Shown one piece after another: positions 38,301-51,425 of a DNA stretch of 64,000 nucleotides. The first letter of the stretch is position 1, and every line of letters starts with the position of its first letter. The stretch covers positions 83,276,001 to 83,340,000 of the forward strand of contig CM044318.1 of NCBI GenBank assembly GCA_024291935.2. Reading direction: 5' to 3'. Below the pieces are notes generated by a model. It had not been told where the DNA came from. It made no database searches and saw nothing but the letters and a program-made list of their open reading frames with translations. Source of the stretch: Okapia johnstoni (taxonomy: Eukaryota; Chordata; Mammalia; Artiodactyla; Giraffidae). The position numbers and the translations under genes are program-made.

Positions 38301-40570
38301 CACCTCGGCTTTGGGGGCAAGTGACCCCATTGCCAAGTTGTTAGTCTTTTAAATGACGTGGTGATTTTCAATAAGTTTAGATCTCCTAGCACGTAAGCAA
38401 GACACATGTTGGGTGATGCTAAAATCAGGATGTGATCCTGTAATTGGGGTCTTCAAAACACTGGTTACCTAGGGTATTGGAGCTGTCACTTTGAATTAAC
38501 TCAAAGGTGTGCGCTAGGCTCTCAGCTTAGGCAGTGGTCACTGTTCTCAGTGGTCATTTTATGCCCTTGTTTAATTATTCTCCTAATTTTGATCTTTCTT
38601 GTTGTTTCTCACTGTGTGCCAAAACCTTTTTTTTTTTCCTTTCCTTATTCTAGGCCAGGTTTGTGCTCCAGCTGTGCTTTCTTGATAACTGAGCCATCAT
38701 TTATATCAGCATCTTAAAGGGCTTTTCTGCTTAATAGTCTCAAAGTGACATTAATTAGAGGCATTAAGTGATACCTCTGTATTTGTTGGGGGAAATGAAA
38801 TTTCAAAAAGAGTCAGGCTCAGCTGTTTTTAGAGACCCTCTCCTACGTTTTAAGCCCACCTCTGCCAGTAGTTTTGGCTGTGTTTTTAAGTCTGAGTTCT
38901 CACTAGGAATTTGCCAGATTATGCCCTGAAATTGTAGTTAGTTCCTGTATCAGCTGTTGAGTGGATCAAGTGACTTTAGAATTTCCTCATTTATCTGTGA
39001 AAACTCAATTATTTTATTCACTGGAGCTACTAAGTGCCAGGATTTGGCGAACATCCAATTTAAATTTGTTGAAAAAATATGAAGTCAATTTTCCTAACAA
39101 ACACCACAAACACCCACTGGTCAATAGAAGGCAGTACTTGCTTTCACTGGTGATGGTCTGACTAGGTCCCCTTTTTTCTCCAGTAGCTGAGAGGAGCCTT
39201 TTTCTAGCCAGTGGCAGGTTTGCTATGTTAGGCTGAGCAATCCTTTGTTCATTAGTGGCCTAGAATCTCCAAGCTGACAAAGCAGTGTGTTTGTTTTAAA
39301 AACTGAGGTTGCGTTTTGAGAAACACAGACTAACAGTGACCCCCCCTCAAATCTTTTCACCACCCTCTGCATTCCCCTGCCTTTAGCCATGTCTAAGTGG
39401 GTCAGTTGTTTTGAACCCTTCGGAGAATTCTTTGCCATCACTTGCTCTTCAGGTGCCCTTTAGCCAGCTCCCAGTGGCTTCCTTCCACCAGAACTCCTAG
39501 CATTTGGTGCTGTCATGGCACGCTTGGTGTTTTTCACTGTGTGCCCAGCCAGCACCCGGCTTGCTGGTCACAGGAGAGGTGGCCGTCAAGGTTTAGGATG
39601 CACGGCGTGATGAATGACAGAGCAAATGAAAACCGAAACGATTTGGGAAGGTAACTTTGTCTCAGTCGGTCTATGAGCGTTGATCTCTGTTTCAGTGGAG
39701 TTTGGCAGCTCTTCCTTGACATTTACAGAAAATTTTAAAAGACTCACGTGTTTTCTGTTCAGTACGATGATTATGGTATAGCAGTGACTGCGTTAGTGTT
39801 TCTTGATTATAATGGCTGCATTGTTTGTATTTAGAGAGTTTCAGCCAGCAGTCACTAATTCTAGGACCCTGGTTTCTCTCTTCCCCTTCTCTACTGCCTG
39901 TAGGCTTGCGGTCAGGGAGTAAGGCCAGTGCCATTAACTACCAGCTTCCTCTTTTTTCTGCTCTGGACTTCTTTTTTGTAGAAAAGGGTTCTCCTTGAGA
40001 CTTAAGGATATCAAATACTTCTTCCAAACACACTCATGTGGTCCCCCTGAGTTTGAATATGTATGTTCCAGAGGTCATTTGTGTAAAATAAGAGTTGCTG
40101 TGGTTGAAACCATTAAGGGAGATCTATTTTTGGAGTCCCATGTTAGAATAATCACTCTACGAACTAGATTCTTAGATTTCACAGCATTCTGTGTTGAGTC
40201 TCAGTACAGCCAGAAAAAATTTCAGGGCTGGCCTGGGAACCCCAACAGCATGTATGATTTTGGTTTTTTGCAAATTGCTCTGTGGTCCAAACAAGTTACT
40301 TAGAAATGATGTTTTTGGAGCATAGCCCAGTCACAGCTTGAGCTGGACCTTTTGCCTCCCCTTCCCCTGCTAATCCCTCATGGTCTTACTCTTAATTTTT
40401 GTCCACCGGACGGTGAAGTTCTCAGAATTATACGTGCGCCATTCTCCCAGTCAGGAATTGAGATGTGGACACTTGAAGAACTAGCTGTTTATGTAAACTC
40501 CATGTGAGCTTATTAAACGCATCTGGGTAATTTTCAGTAATCATGGTTATTTCTATGGAGTGTTCTGCTT

Positions 40571-40771
40571 GGGCTTCACAGGTGGTACAGTGGTAAAGAA
40601 TCCGCCTGCCAAGGCAGGAAGGTTCGATCCCTGGGGCAGGAAGATTCCTTGGATGAGGAAATGGCAACCCACTCCAGTATTCTTGCCTGGAGAATTCCCT
40701 GGACAGAGGAGCCTGGCGGGCTATATAGTCCATGGGGTCACAAAGGGTCGGATGTGATTGAGCACTCATGC
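40571..40771 (+). repeat. Bov-tA SINE
   Basis: A full-length Bov-tA (gggcttcacaggtggtacag to gattgagcactcatg). A 12-bp duplication, agtgttctgctt (40559-40570) and agtgttctgatt (40772-40783), flanks it. Confidence 0.93.
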
Positions 40772-43203
40772 AGTGTTCTGATTATCGACTTCCAAGCACT
40801 TCCTATAAACTAGCCAAAATAACTAAACGGCTTTCACTATGTTTGCATGTTCAGTTCACGGGATGCCTCCTGTTCTCAGCTTTGTGCACTGCCCTTTGCT
40901 GGGGAGCAGTTGCTTGGATGAATAAAACACAGACCTTGCCCACAAGACACTTCAAATCTACAGCACATATGTTTCCAAAGTAAAAGATTTGCTTCTACGT
41001 TAAGGGAAAAGCTGTATGACCTCCAAAAGAAGCCCTTCTTCCATGGGGCAGCTTCTATGCTCCTTCAAGCCAGCATCCATGGTCTGGACCAGCTCCTCTG
41101 GTCACTCATCAGCAGCTTGGATGCTTCTGGCCAATCTCCAGCACCCTTTTGTGACTCTTTTCCAGAGCATTCCACAGTGGATGCTGACCATGTCTAGCAG
41201 AGATGTCTTGCTCCCACGTGACTGAGAGCATCTTGATAGCCACGGATTTGGCTTCCTCTGTCTCCCCAGTCCCACCCAACATGTGGTTTGGTGCCTTCCA
41301 GAGAGCAGGGCTGGAGGTGTGCTTCAAAAATGCAGCTTCTTTCCTGACTAATAGAAAGTCAGTACCCTACTCCCTTCTCTGCTTTAAACTTCCCACCATG
41401 GAACATGCCAGAAAGTTATGGCTTTGCTTTCTAACCTGTCTCCCCTTCCATGACATCAGCAACCCGACTGCAGGGGAGTTTTGTCTGTCGGTTCCCTGAT
41501 AGATATTTAGTGTTTACACTGGGGTCTGAAGTGTAGTGAGTATTCAAGAAATATTCTGAATAATGGATGAGTGAATGAATGAATGAAGAATCTGCCTGAG
41601 TGTTCTCTGGGATTAACTGATACCCACCCATAGTAGGATCAGTTCTGCGATGTTCCTGGCTGGATCAGGTGAAAACATCTGTCATAACGTATTACCACAA
41701 TCCCATCTTAAATTTCCCCCGAACAAGTGGAAAAGGTCAGTCATCTCCTGCTTCCCACACTCAGTTATTAAAATAAATGGCTTAGTCTGCACCTAAACCT
41801 GCTCCCCTGCCGACCCCCGGGAAACGTCATTTCTTTATCCCAGGAGCAATCCAGGTGAATGAGTTGCAGTGAGAAACACTCTATTCATAATGAACTCAGC
41901 AGCTTTTCTTTAGACGCTGTTGTCAAATTAACTTTTATTGGCCCAGCAGCTCTCCAGATGTGGTGACACTATAATTCTGGGAGGCTCTGACTGTTAGGGA
42001 AGGTTTTAATGCTTGTGTTCATTACACAGAATGAAAGGGAAGCAGGACGGTGGTGAGTGGTGCAGCGTGGCTGCAGACGTGAGGTGGTCAAGGCCATGTG
42101 GTCCCTCCTGCCCTGGAGGTTGGCAGGAGCCAGGTGGTCCCTGTCGCTCCATCCCCCCAGCTGCCTGCCTCTCCTCCAGCATTGCTTCTCATTGGCTTTG
42201 CTTCTCCCCGGGCGCTGCCCCAGCTCTCTGCTTCCGCGTGACGAAGACAGGGGATATATCCTTATTATTGCATAGTCATCATTACTCCTATCAGAAATGT
42301 GTGCCGGTTTGGACACAGACAGACTCAGAGATGAACACTCTCACTAGGGCAGGTCTTTTTTCTTTAGTGTTTTCTAACCCTGTTTCCATGCAATAAAAAT
42401 CATAATATGTAAAAATTGGGGCAGCTGGTAATTGTTATTTTGCATGTAGAACTGCCTGATTACATTACAAATAGGGCAAAGCTTACAGTTTCTTTCATGT
42501 ATTTCTGAAGTCAAGGAGATGCTAGTTGCAAAACGATGACAGTAGTGACAAACGTCACTGGCCCTAGAGGGCATCAGGAGTAACTATTAATGAAGGAAAA
42601 AACTTTTTTAGAGTTGAGCTGAAGCTGAGTTGATTAACTTATTTCCTGGAGCAGAGATAAAGCTAAAGCTATAATTTATTGAAAATTAATGAAAATGAAT
42701 CTTGGTGGCATTGGCTACCAAACTTGAATGAAAATAGGAAGGTGAGGCTACTGTATGAAAACAAATGTTCCTTCTGGAATGCCGTCTTGGTCACTTCCCT
42801 CACTTTCAGAGGTTTTAATTTGAAAGCATTAATGATGTGCATGGGGCAGTGGCTCTGTCGGTAAATAACCACAGAGCTTTTATCTTTGATCTGTAATTTC
42901 TTTTGATGTATTTTTTAGAGCACATTAGTTAACAGTGTTAAATCAGAACTTCCTCTTCGTGAAGCTTTTGTGCTTTGTTTCAGAGGCTTGACATTGTGCT
43001 TGTTTTTTGAACAAATGGTTCAGAGCTCTTGTAGCTGAAGATTAAAATCTTTAAATTTTGGTGTCATCATTTATAAAATTCTTGATATCCAATTATGAGA
43101 CTTTTATCTGGGGAGATAGTCTAGTGCTATAACCAGTGAGATACTGGCGAAAGAATCTGACTCCACGTTTGGTCAAAATATGCAGGTTTTTAGACTTTCT
43201 TTG

Positions 43204-43310
43204 TCTGGAAAATCCCATGGACAGAGAAGCCTGGTGGGCTGTAATCCATGGGGTCACAAAGAGTCTGGCGCAACTGAGCGACTAACACTTACTTACTTAC
43301 TTACTTACCT
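43204..43310 (+). repeat. 5'-truncated Bov-tA SINE with (ttac)n tail
   Basis: Only the distal Bov-A part is present (aatcccatggacagagaagc onward), followed by about five ttac units. The missing head suggests truncated insertion or later deletion. Confidence 0.85.
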
Positions 43311-43914
43311 AGAGGAACTCATTTTTCATAATTGTCTGTTGAGATATGGCTTTCAAAACATGTTTGCTTGCTTTTATGGCTTTTTTAAAACGTTCCTTCA
43401 GTGTTTGTTCACATGTATTTGGACATAAATTTGGTTAAAGTAGAGCCTGGGTGGCATGTGTTGGCTACTCACCAAGCCACTGAGGTGACAGGCGGTAGGT
43501 GAAGCTTTGTAGTGGCTTCCCCAGGGAAGACTGCTCATGGATGGATCAGTCCCTGGACTTCTAGATCAATGGCTTTGATTTTTCTGAAACTACCTCACAG
43601 AGGGGATTCCTCTTACTGATTAGGAATCCTGAAAACCATACTTTACTACTGGGATCCTTTCCAAGGTGCTTTCTGCTCCCTCCAGGGATAGAAGTGTGCT
43701 TTCTCCAGGACATAAATTCTCAGGGACCTTACCGGGTCTGAGTGCGGGAATCTATTGACCCTTTCAAGTATAAGGAAGAACCCAGAATTGCAGGGCCACA
43801 AGAGCGCCTTCAAGTCTGAGCAGACACACATGTTTCCCATTTTCAGAGGAGGGTGAGGATGCTGCTGGGGCCTGATGGGTCTAGAGGTGAGTTCTGTCTC
43901 TACTGTTTCTCTCC

Positions 43915-44060
43915 AGTCTTTTGACCTTGAGGATGTTATTGACGTATCCAAACTTTAGTTTCCTGGTCAAAACAATTCCTACCTTACAGTTTTATTTTGG
44001 GGATTGAATGAGACAATGCAGAATGGCCACCATATTGTAGATGCTCAAAATGGATGAGCT
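43915..44060 (-). repeat. MIR-like relic
   Basis: actttagtttcctggtcaaa, cctaccttacagttttattt, gggattgaatgagacaatgc and tagatgctcaaaatgg follow the inverted MIR consensus in order. Confidence 0.6.
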
Positions 44061-46460
44061 TTGTTGGTGCTCTGCCCAGAGACACTCATTTCAGTGGGAC
44101 TGGCCTCCAGAGCCCAGTGGGAAATAGAGCTCAAACCATTTTTGCATAGCTTAGCAGAAATTGCATGGGATTTAAAAAAAAAAAAAAGTATTTGAAAAGT
44201 AGAACCTGCATTTCATTTCTCTCTCTCTCTTTTTTAATCCGAATTCTGGGACACAAATCCATAAATTCCATAAACGTTCATGTTATGCCTTGAATTGCTC
44301 ATTTTACCTACAAATGGGGTGTCTGAATTGCCTAGTGCCTCAGTGGCAAGGCTTTTATTCACCTACCAACTTAAAAGGCTAGGGAGGTATTTGAAATCTC
44401 TTTTGGGATTCTGCACAGGAAGATTATTTAAATTACATTTTCAAGTATGTGTGATACCTACATGAAGTGCAAAGCAAGAGTTTGGAAACTGTTTTATAGC
44501 CTCACAAATATATATGCTTCATTCTTCATATTAAGGATGAAAAGGATTATTATTGTTCAAGAACTTAAAAATAGTATTTCCAATGTTATATAAATTTAAG
44601 CCACAGAAAAGACTCGGCACAGCCCTGTGTATCAAATAAAGAAAATGGTGGAAGAGAATACGATGCGTGCTTCTATTTCAAAATCATAAAGCAAGATAAC
44701 TTATACTTGGACTCTGGAACTTGAATATTTCATCACAAATAGATAAAAGCCGTTAGTTATAAAAGAAAAAAGGGGGGCTTCCCTGAAAGCTGTTCAAAGG
44801 CTTGTAAGCTAGAAGGACAGAGGCCGGTTGCAGTGTGTGTAGCAGTGGAAGAGATAAGGGATGAATGAAATGACAGGAAGAAAGAAACCTACCGAGGGAC
44901 CACCACATGCATTTGTTAACCAGTGTCCATCGAGAGGGCTGTGCGCCTTTCTCTCTCTCTTTCTCAACTTGTATGTGTCTTTTACGGCACTGGCTGAAAT
45001 TATGAAGTTCTTGGATATCTCTGGAGAATTCATTCTTAGATCAGGAAGGACCCTTGAGGTCCCTCATCTCGTGTGGACCATCTTGCCTTCGTGTAGAGGG
45101 GCTCAGAGGGGCGGGGGTGAGATGAGCTGCGAACAAGCCCACGTGCCTGAGTCCACGTCCACTGTCTTGTCCGTGACACCAAGTTACCCTGGCCTGCACA
45201 CTTCTCTGAGAACAAGCACAAAGCCTGACCTCTTCCCTCTGTAATCCTCAGCGCCCCACTAATCCTTGGAAATAAACCCACCTGTAGGGGAAAGCAAGAA
45301 CCTCTCTCGAAAGTGTCCTGCCTGCGCCCTTGGATCACTTGTCTGCGTTTTCGCACCTGGAAGGCTGCGTCCCAGCAACAGAACAACTTGGAAGGACGCG
45401 ACTTTGCACACAGAGCCCTGGGCTGAGGGCCTGGTCCTCCGTATGGTACTTAATGTCTCCGGGAAGCCCAGGAGGCTGGTGTTCTTAGCCTTCTTTCAGA
45501 GTCAGAAGCTGAGGCTGGAGAGGGTAATAACCATCCCCCAGCACAGGTACCGCAGGGAGGATGGGCACAAAGTCTCCAGCTCAGGACTGGCAGGCTGTGG
45601 AACCTCGGCCAAAAAACACGGGAGGAGGGAACCTCCGTCTGCTGGCTGGCGTGCTTTAAAATGTTTGGGGTGGCAAGAAATGGGCAGAGACACCGAAACT
45701 GATGTATTGAGAACATTGGCAAATGAAGCGCTGACATGCCCATCCCGTTTAAGCAGGAAGGGACGGGAGTGCAGTGGCCGGGGGAGGATGTTTCTGCTTC
45801 TGAGCTCGGTGCTGAGCACTGCCTCACTCCTCGGCTCACAGCCCTCTGTTCTGTGATGCACTGCCTGGCCACAGCCTAGGGAGACAGTGATCGACAGTCC
45901 GGAGACATTTGTCCGCCAGGATCCTCAGCAGGACTGCAAGGGCACCCCTCTCCTCTCTTGGAAATCATGGCCATTCCAGCTAACCAGGCAGAAGACCTCC
46001 ATCTCAGCTACCTGGGTGCATCTGGGCAAGGGCAACCCAGTCTCCTCCTAGAAGGGCACACAGCCAACCTGAGACAGGGTCACTTAAGGTGCTCAACTTC
46101 CCCTGCGCTCCGAGATGGGGGCCCCCACGCCTCCCGCTGGGACCTCGGTGACCCCAGGCAGCTCCCTAGCTGCGGCGGTGACGCTGGGTTTTCCTGTGGG
46201 TTCTTTCTGTGCTGTGACTTAAATTAAATTGCCCCCTTATGCTTCCTGTGTAATTGCGATGCAGTATTTATTCTGTTTGGGCATGGATAATGAGAGGAAA
46301 TTCAGAGAGATTTCTCATGCCCCGACAGGGCTCTCTGAAGACTGCCTGATGCTGAGGGATTTGTCAATAGAAGGACACAAGGTGAAGCCAGGATGTAATT
46401 TCCGTCCACCTGGCATCAGTATCTAGGTGAAAGCAGGTCACATCACATGACCAGGTGTTG

Positions 46461-46738
46461 CTGCTGCTGCTGCTGCTAAGTCGCTTCAGGCGTGTCCAAC
46501 TCTGTGCGACCCCATAGATGGCAGCCCACCAGGCTCCCCCGTCCCTGGGATTCTCCAGGCAAGAACACTGGAGTAGGTTGCCATTTCCTTCTCCAATGCA
46601 TGAAAGTAAAAAGTGAAAGTGAAATCACTCAGTCGTGTCCGACTCGTAGCAACCCCGTGGACTGCAGCCTACCAGGCTCCTCCGTCCATGGGATTTTCCA
46701 GGCAAGAACCCTGGAGTGGGTGGCCATTACCTTCTCTG
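46461..46738 (-). repeat. Bov-A2 SINE
   Basis: A (ctg)n start and two reverse Bov-A units, the same architecture as the copy inside the L1 near 4.8 kb. The 12-bp flanks gaccaggtgttg (46449-46460) and gactaggtgttg (46739-46750) differ at one base. Confidence 0.93.
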
Positions 46739-47772
46739 GACTAGGTGTTGAGATGACTTCTTATTGCTGCTGGTGGGAGAGGGAGGCCTTTTTTATGTCA
46801 TGTATGTATATACATAGAAGTTACAGGTATGTGTATAATACACGTGTGCACACGCACACACATGGAGTTCCCCAGCAGAATCCTGACGGTTTTATGGGCT
46901 GGTGAACAGTTAAGTGTAGGCTAGTACAGACGAGTGTCAGTGAGCTGTGGACTCTTGAGAGAAGCGCCTGAGTTCTTTGACTTGCACCTCCCTGCACCCC
47001 CGGCCCCCACCCCTTGGCTGGCACAGTGACAACACTTAGAGACTCTTGCTATTAACAGAAGCCTCTGAACCCGTGAGTGAATGATACCCCGTGTGTAGGA
47101 CAGTCACCTCTGAGTTTGCCCTGCGCCCGTTATGGTAACCTGGTTTCTAGCTCAGGAACTGTGGTCCCTACATTTACAAGACCATGTCGCAGGAGCTGGC
47201 AAACTGGCCCATGGCCCACGTCCGGCTCGTACCTGTTTTTGTGACGTTTCATGCGACCATGGCCATATTCGTTCATACATGTACTGAGTATGGCTGTGCT
47301 CATGATGTAGTGGTAGATCTGAGTCATTTGAAGAGACCACATGGCCCGCAAAGCCTGAAATAGGTACTATCTGGTCCTTTGCAGGAAAACTTTGCTGACA
47401 TCTGTTACATTGGAAACTGACCCTGAAATCTCTCAAAAAACACAGATCCTGTAGGCTCAGGTCCTTATCTCTACAGGCACACACCACGCACACACCCACA
47501 CCCATTCTGTGGCTACCTTTTCAGTGATTAAAATGAAAAACCAAGTTCAGCAAACATGACTGCAGGGTTCCACCCTGGTCTACCGTCCCTCAGATCTTTG
47601 TTCCTGTCTCCTATGCCTGCAAACCCACCAAGAGCTGTGTCCTCTAAGTCCTCTGATCTCAGGGCAATTCCCTTGGCTCATGTTTTCCTATCACTGCATG
47701 CCCTGGCCCCCTGCCATGGAGAAACCCCCTTCCCAGGGAGGCTGAAGCACTGGATTTAGAACCCTTGCTGCA

Positions 47773-47985
47773 GCTTCCCTGGTGGGTGGCTCAGTCAGTG
47801 AAGAATCTGCCTGCCAAAGCAGGAGACCCAGGCCCGATCCCTGGGTTGCAAAGATCCCCTGGAAAAGGAAGTGGCAACCCACTCCAGTATTCTGGCCTGG
47901 AGAATCCCATGAACAGAGGAGCCTGGCAGCTCCAGTCCATGGAGTCTTGCAGTAGTCAGACACAACTGAGCAACTAAACCACCAT
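47773..47985 (+). repeat. Bov-tA SINE
   Basis: A full-length Bov-tA from cttccctggtgggtggctc to cacaactgagcaactaaac, slightly diverged. Confidence 0.9.
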
Positions 47986-48205
47986 CACTGCAGGCTACCA
48001 GTCTCCTTGGGCTTCTTGGTTATTTAAGATTTCCTCCTCTTACATGATGGCCCCACATTTGCTCTGAGTTAATACAGAGCCCCTGGAGCTTCAAGGTTTC
48101 CTGTTTGACCATTGGTCACCCCTCATTGGCCTGTGTGACCTGGTTCAGCTGCTCCTCCCTCTTCCACACACACCTAAGCCGGCAGGTGACACCTGGCTGA
48201 TGCTG

Positions 48206-48408
48206 GAATGCTCACTCAGTCATGTCTGACTCTTTGAAACCCTATGGACTGTAGCCCACCAGGCTCCTCTGTCCATGGAATTCTCCAGATAAGAATGCTG
48301 GAATGGGTTGTCATGTCCTCCTCCAGGGGATCTTTCTGACCCAGGGATCGAACCCGGGTCTCCTGCATTGCAGGTGGATTCTTTGCCGCTAAACCACCAG
48401 GGAAGCCC
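48206..48408 (-). repeat. Bov-tA SINE
   Basis: A reverse-oriented Bov-tA from gctcactcagtcatgtctg to the inverted head accaccagggaagccc. It lies about 220 bp from the + oriented Bov-tA at 47773, making an inverted SINE pair. Confidence 0.92.
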
Positions 48409-50461
48409 AATGCTAGGAGAGACCCGACCAACGAAAGCGCCTGTTACACTCTGGGCAACGGCAGATCCTGCCTTCCTGCTGGATGGCTGGGATCAAGCTT
48501 CCTCTCTTGTTGGCAGGTCTTCTCCAAAGACCTGAATACCATGGGGCTGTCACCAGCCAACGAGTCCCTCAGGACATGAAATGTGTGGGGTGCCAGCGTG
48601 TTAGCAGTGAGCAGCTGTCTCTGCCCAGGTGCCTGGTGAGGGTGCAGCACCTGAGCCAAGGACAGCGGCCCCACAGTCCTGGGTCAGGGGTCACCTGCCC
48701 AGCAGCCCGTAGCTGCCCTGGGCAGTTAAGACTGTTACAAGCATCGGCTGGGTGTGTAAACTCAGTGTCCCATCTGCCTGCTTCTCAGCTTTCAATGACT
48801 ACATTTGTGGCTCATTTAGATAGTCTGTGTGACCCTGAACTTCCCAGGAAGAGACAAGAATAATGCTGAGAGCTTTGAAATAAGCAGGATCATTCTTGGC
48901 ATTCACGCAAATAGAGGGATCAAAGGCTGCCTGCACTGCATAAAGGGAGCTGTTTTAGTGAATTGCCCAGACGTTCTACAAGGGACTAAAAAGGCAGGGT
49001 TTCAAATACTTTTTGCACATCTACCCACTTACAGAATGCATCCCACTGAAATGCGTGTCTCAGGATAGATCCTTTTTCAGTGCCCTCTGTGTGTTGGTTA
49101 TTGCTAAGACCTTTGTGGACAGCATCTTTAAGCTTCCAGCATCCCTATTTAATAGAAGATGAAGTTGAAGCTCACTGAGATTAACTTGCCTACACTGAAA
49201 ACTTTCTCTGCTGAGGCCTTTCAGAAATGTGTATAAGCAAAAGAGAGTCATGAAAGAGTCCCTTCTGAAAAGTGATTTGGAAGCTACTGAAAATGGTCTT
49301 GGTTTGTGATACAGAAATTTCTATGCACAGAGGAAGAACTGTTATAAACGGCTTGCCTGGCAAACTTGGTAATGCAGTTTAAACTCTATAGTGAGTTTGC
49401 ATAAACAAGCTCGACAGTGCAAAAAAGTTCTATTCAAGTTAGACATTCAATATAATTTGCACACAGCCACATTAAGCCAAGTTCAACGTGCGCTGTCTTC
49501 CTTTGCTGGGTCCTAACTTCACTCACAAGAGAAGCCTGAGACCTCACTGGGCCTGGCTCAAGCCTATGATATAGTGGGAACTTGGGGGCAAAATATGGCA
49601 CTTGGTTTTAAAGCAGCAAACTCGAACACAGCATTCCTGCCCTCACTGAGACTCCTCCAGCTGTGAGTACAGTTTTATACAAAGCAGGTCCTTTCATGTC
49701 GATTTGGGGGTGGGGGGTGGGGAGAGAAGTGGACTGTACCCGGATTCTGATCATCTTCCACGGGTGATGACTTGGAGTGTTTCCCAGTATTTTAACTTGG
49801 TCATGAAATTCCTTGTCAGGTTACATAATGACTACGTACTAATCTACATACAGTAGAGTGAGTTTTCCTTTTTTCTATCATGAGAAGCAATGATAAGACA
49901 CCATTTCTTGGCTTAGATTGAGTACATAAAATAAGTCCCATGAATTCCTCATTCTACTAAAACTCCTATTCTCCAGCTCAGGTTGAGTACAAAAATGAGT
50001 CCTGTAAATTCCTCCTTTAAAGCGACCATCCAGGGCACACCCTTCAGAGAAGAGGTCTAGGGCTCAGGGCAACAGAAGGTTAAATTTTCAGGATTTTGTT
50101 AGCTGCTTGATTCTGGCCACCATAGCATTCACACCATAGAAAGCAGCAAATGTGGCTTACTCCCCCGTCCCTCGAGTCAGTGGTTAAAAATGTATCAGTA
50201 TCCCCCAGCACCTCTGTCCTGCACCCAGGCCCCTGAGAAGGAGATGGAGAAGGAGCTTGCTTCTCATGTGCCCACCTTTGAGGCTGCTGTCTCCTACTAT
50301 ATTCTGACACGGAAAAGAGTGGTGGATATTCAAATTCTGGGCGAATGAATGACCCTGGGCATTGAACTAGATGGGTCACCTTCAATGTGGGCCTTGGAAT
50401 GTGAAACCACTTGTCTCACCGTTATCCAGAGAGCTCGAGAGGGAGGTGGAAATGAAGATTA

Positions 50462-50765
50462 GAGTAAGTCCCCTACATACGAATGAGTTCTGTTCTGAGA
50501 GCGTGTTCATAAGTCCAATTTGTTCGTAAGTACAACATAGTTAGCCTAGGTACCCAATAACACAATCAGCTATAGACTACTGGACTGTAATGGGCTTATC
50601 ATACTTTCCCATCAAATAAGACATAAAAAACAAACACAAAACCTAAAACATTAGTCTTATAGTACAGTACCTTGTCCAGTAGTACAGTACCACAGCTGGC
50701 ACACAGGGGCACCTTTACATCTTTGAAAGTTTGCAGCTTGTAGGTTCCTATGTAGGGACTTACTG
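50462..50765. mobile_element. Small DNA transposon with terminal inverted repeats
   Basis: The left end GAGTAAGTCCCCTACATA is the reverse complement, with small differences, of the right end TATGTAGGGACTTACTG. TA dinucleotides flank it at 50460-50461 and 50766-50767, the target site of Tc1/mariner/pogo-type elements. At 304 bp with no open frame it is non-autonomous. I do not assign a family name with confidence. Confidence 0.8.
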
Positions 50766-51349
50766 TATTAGGAACGGAGGTGGGGGTTCACCCCGATACG
50801 GTCCTGCCTTTCTACCAGTAACTTGACCTGTGCAGACAACAACTGAACTAGAGGTTGATTTCTAAGTCAGATCATCCTTTGCCTTGATCTAAGGTGCCCA
50901 CTCCTCAGAAGGTTAGGAGCCAGGCACTGGACCTTGTTTAGGGGGTACTGGGGCCAAGGCCTTTTCAGGATGATGAAAATATTCTGTCTCGTGTAGGAGT
51001 CGGTGGGCACCTGTGGCTCTTGGGCACCTGTGAGGTTGCTGATGTGACTAAAGATTTTTCAGTTGTCATTAATCTGAGGGTGAATTTCAATAGCCACCCA
51101 TGGCACCTGTATTGGACAGAGCAGCCCAGGGCTTGCAGTCGCCTCGCTGGGGGTTAGCCTGTGTGTTGAGTGTGTAGAGATGCATTCATCACAGTGAATG
51201 CATAGGTATAGGAGAAACGTGGATTGAATCTCCCTTCTGAGCTTTCAGGACCCAACACTGCTAACCAGCAAGGCGGCCCTCATGCCACCATGAGAAACGA
51301 ACCCATGCAGAGGCCCCTGGCCTGCTCCCCTTCCCATCTGCAGGACAGG

Positions 51350-51425
51350 TGATGAGCTCCAAGGGACAGGTGAAGAAGTGAGGCACAGAGAGGTGAAGCC
51401 CTTGCCCCAAGTCCTCAGAGCCAGA
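51350..51425 (+). repeat. MIR-like relic
   Basis: aagtgaggcacagagaggtg, then aagcccttgccccaagtcct and cagagccagaattcc follow the MIR core. Short and diverged. Confidence 0.45.

Noticed and set aside
43290..43310. Direct repeats considered as a CRISPR-like or regulatory array
   Set aside because: The repeats are a (ttac)n SINE tail. There are no spacers, and the genome is mammalian.
45266..45872. Overlapping open frames of 196 codons on + and 140 and 119 codons on -
   Set aside because: Several frames are open at once in GC-rich sequence, and none has a recognisable family. Chance frames are the simpler explanation.
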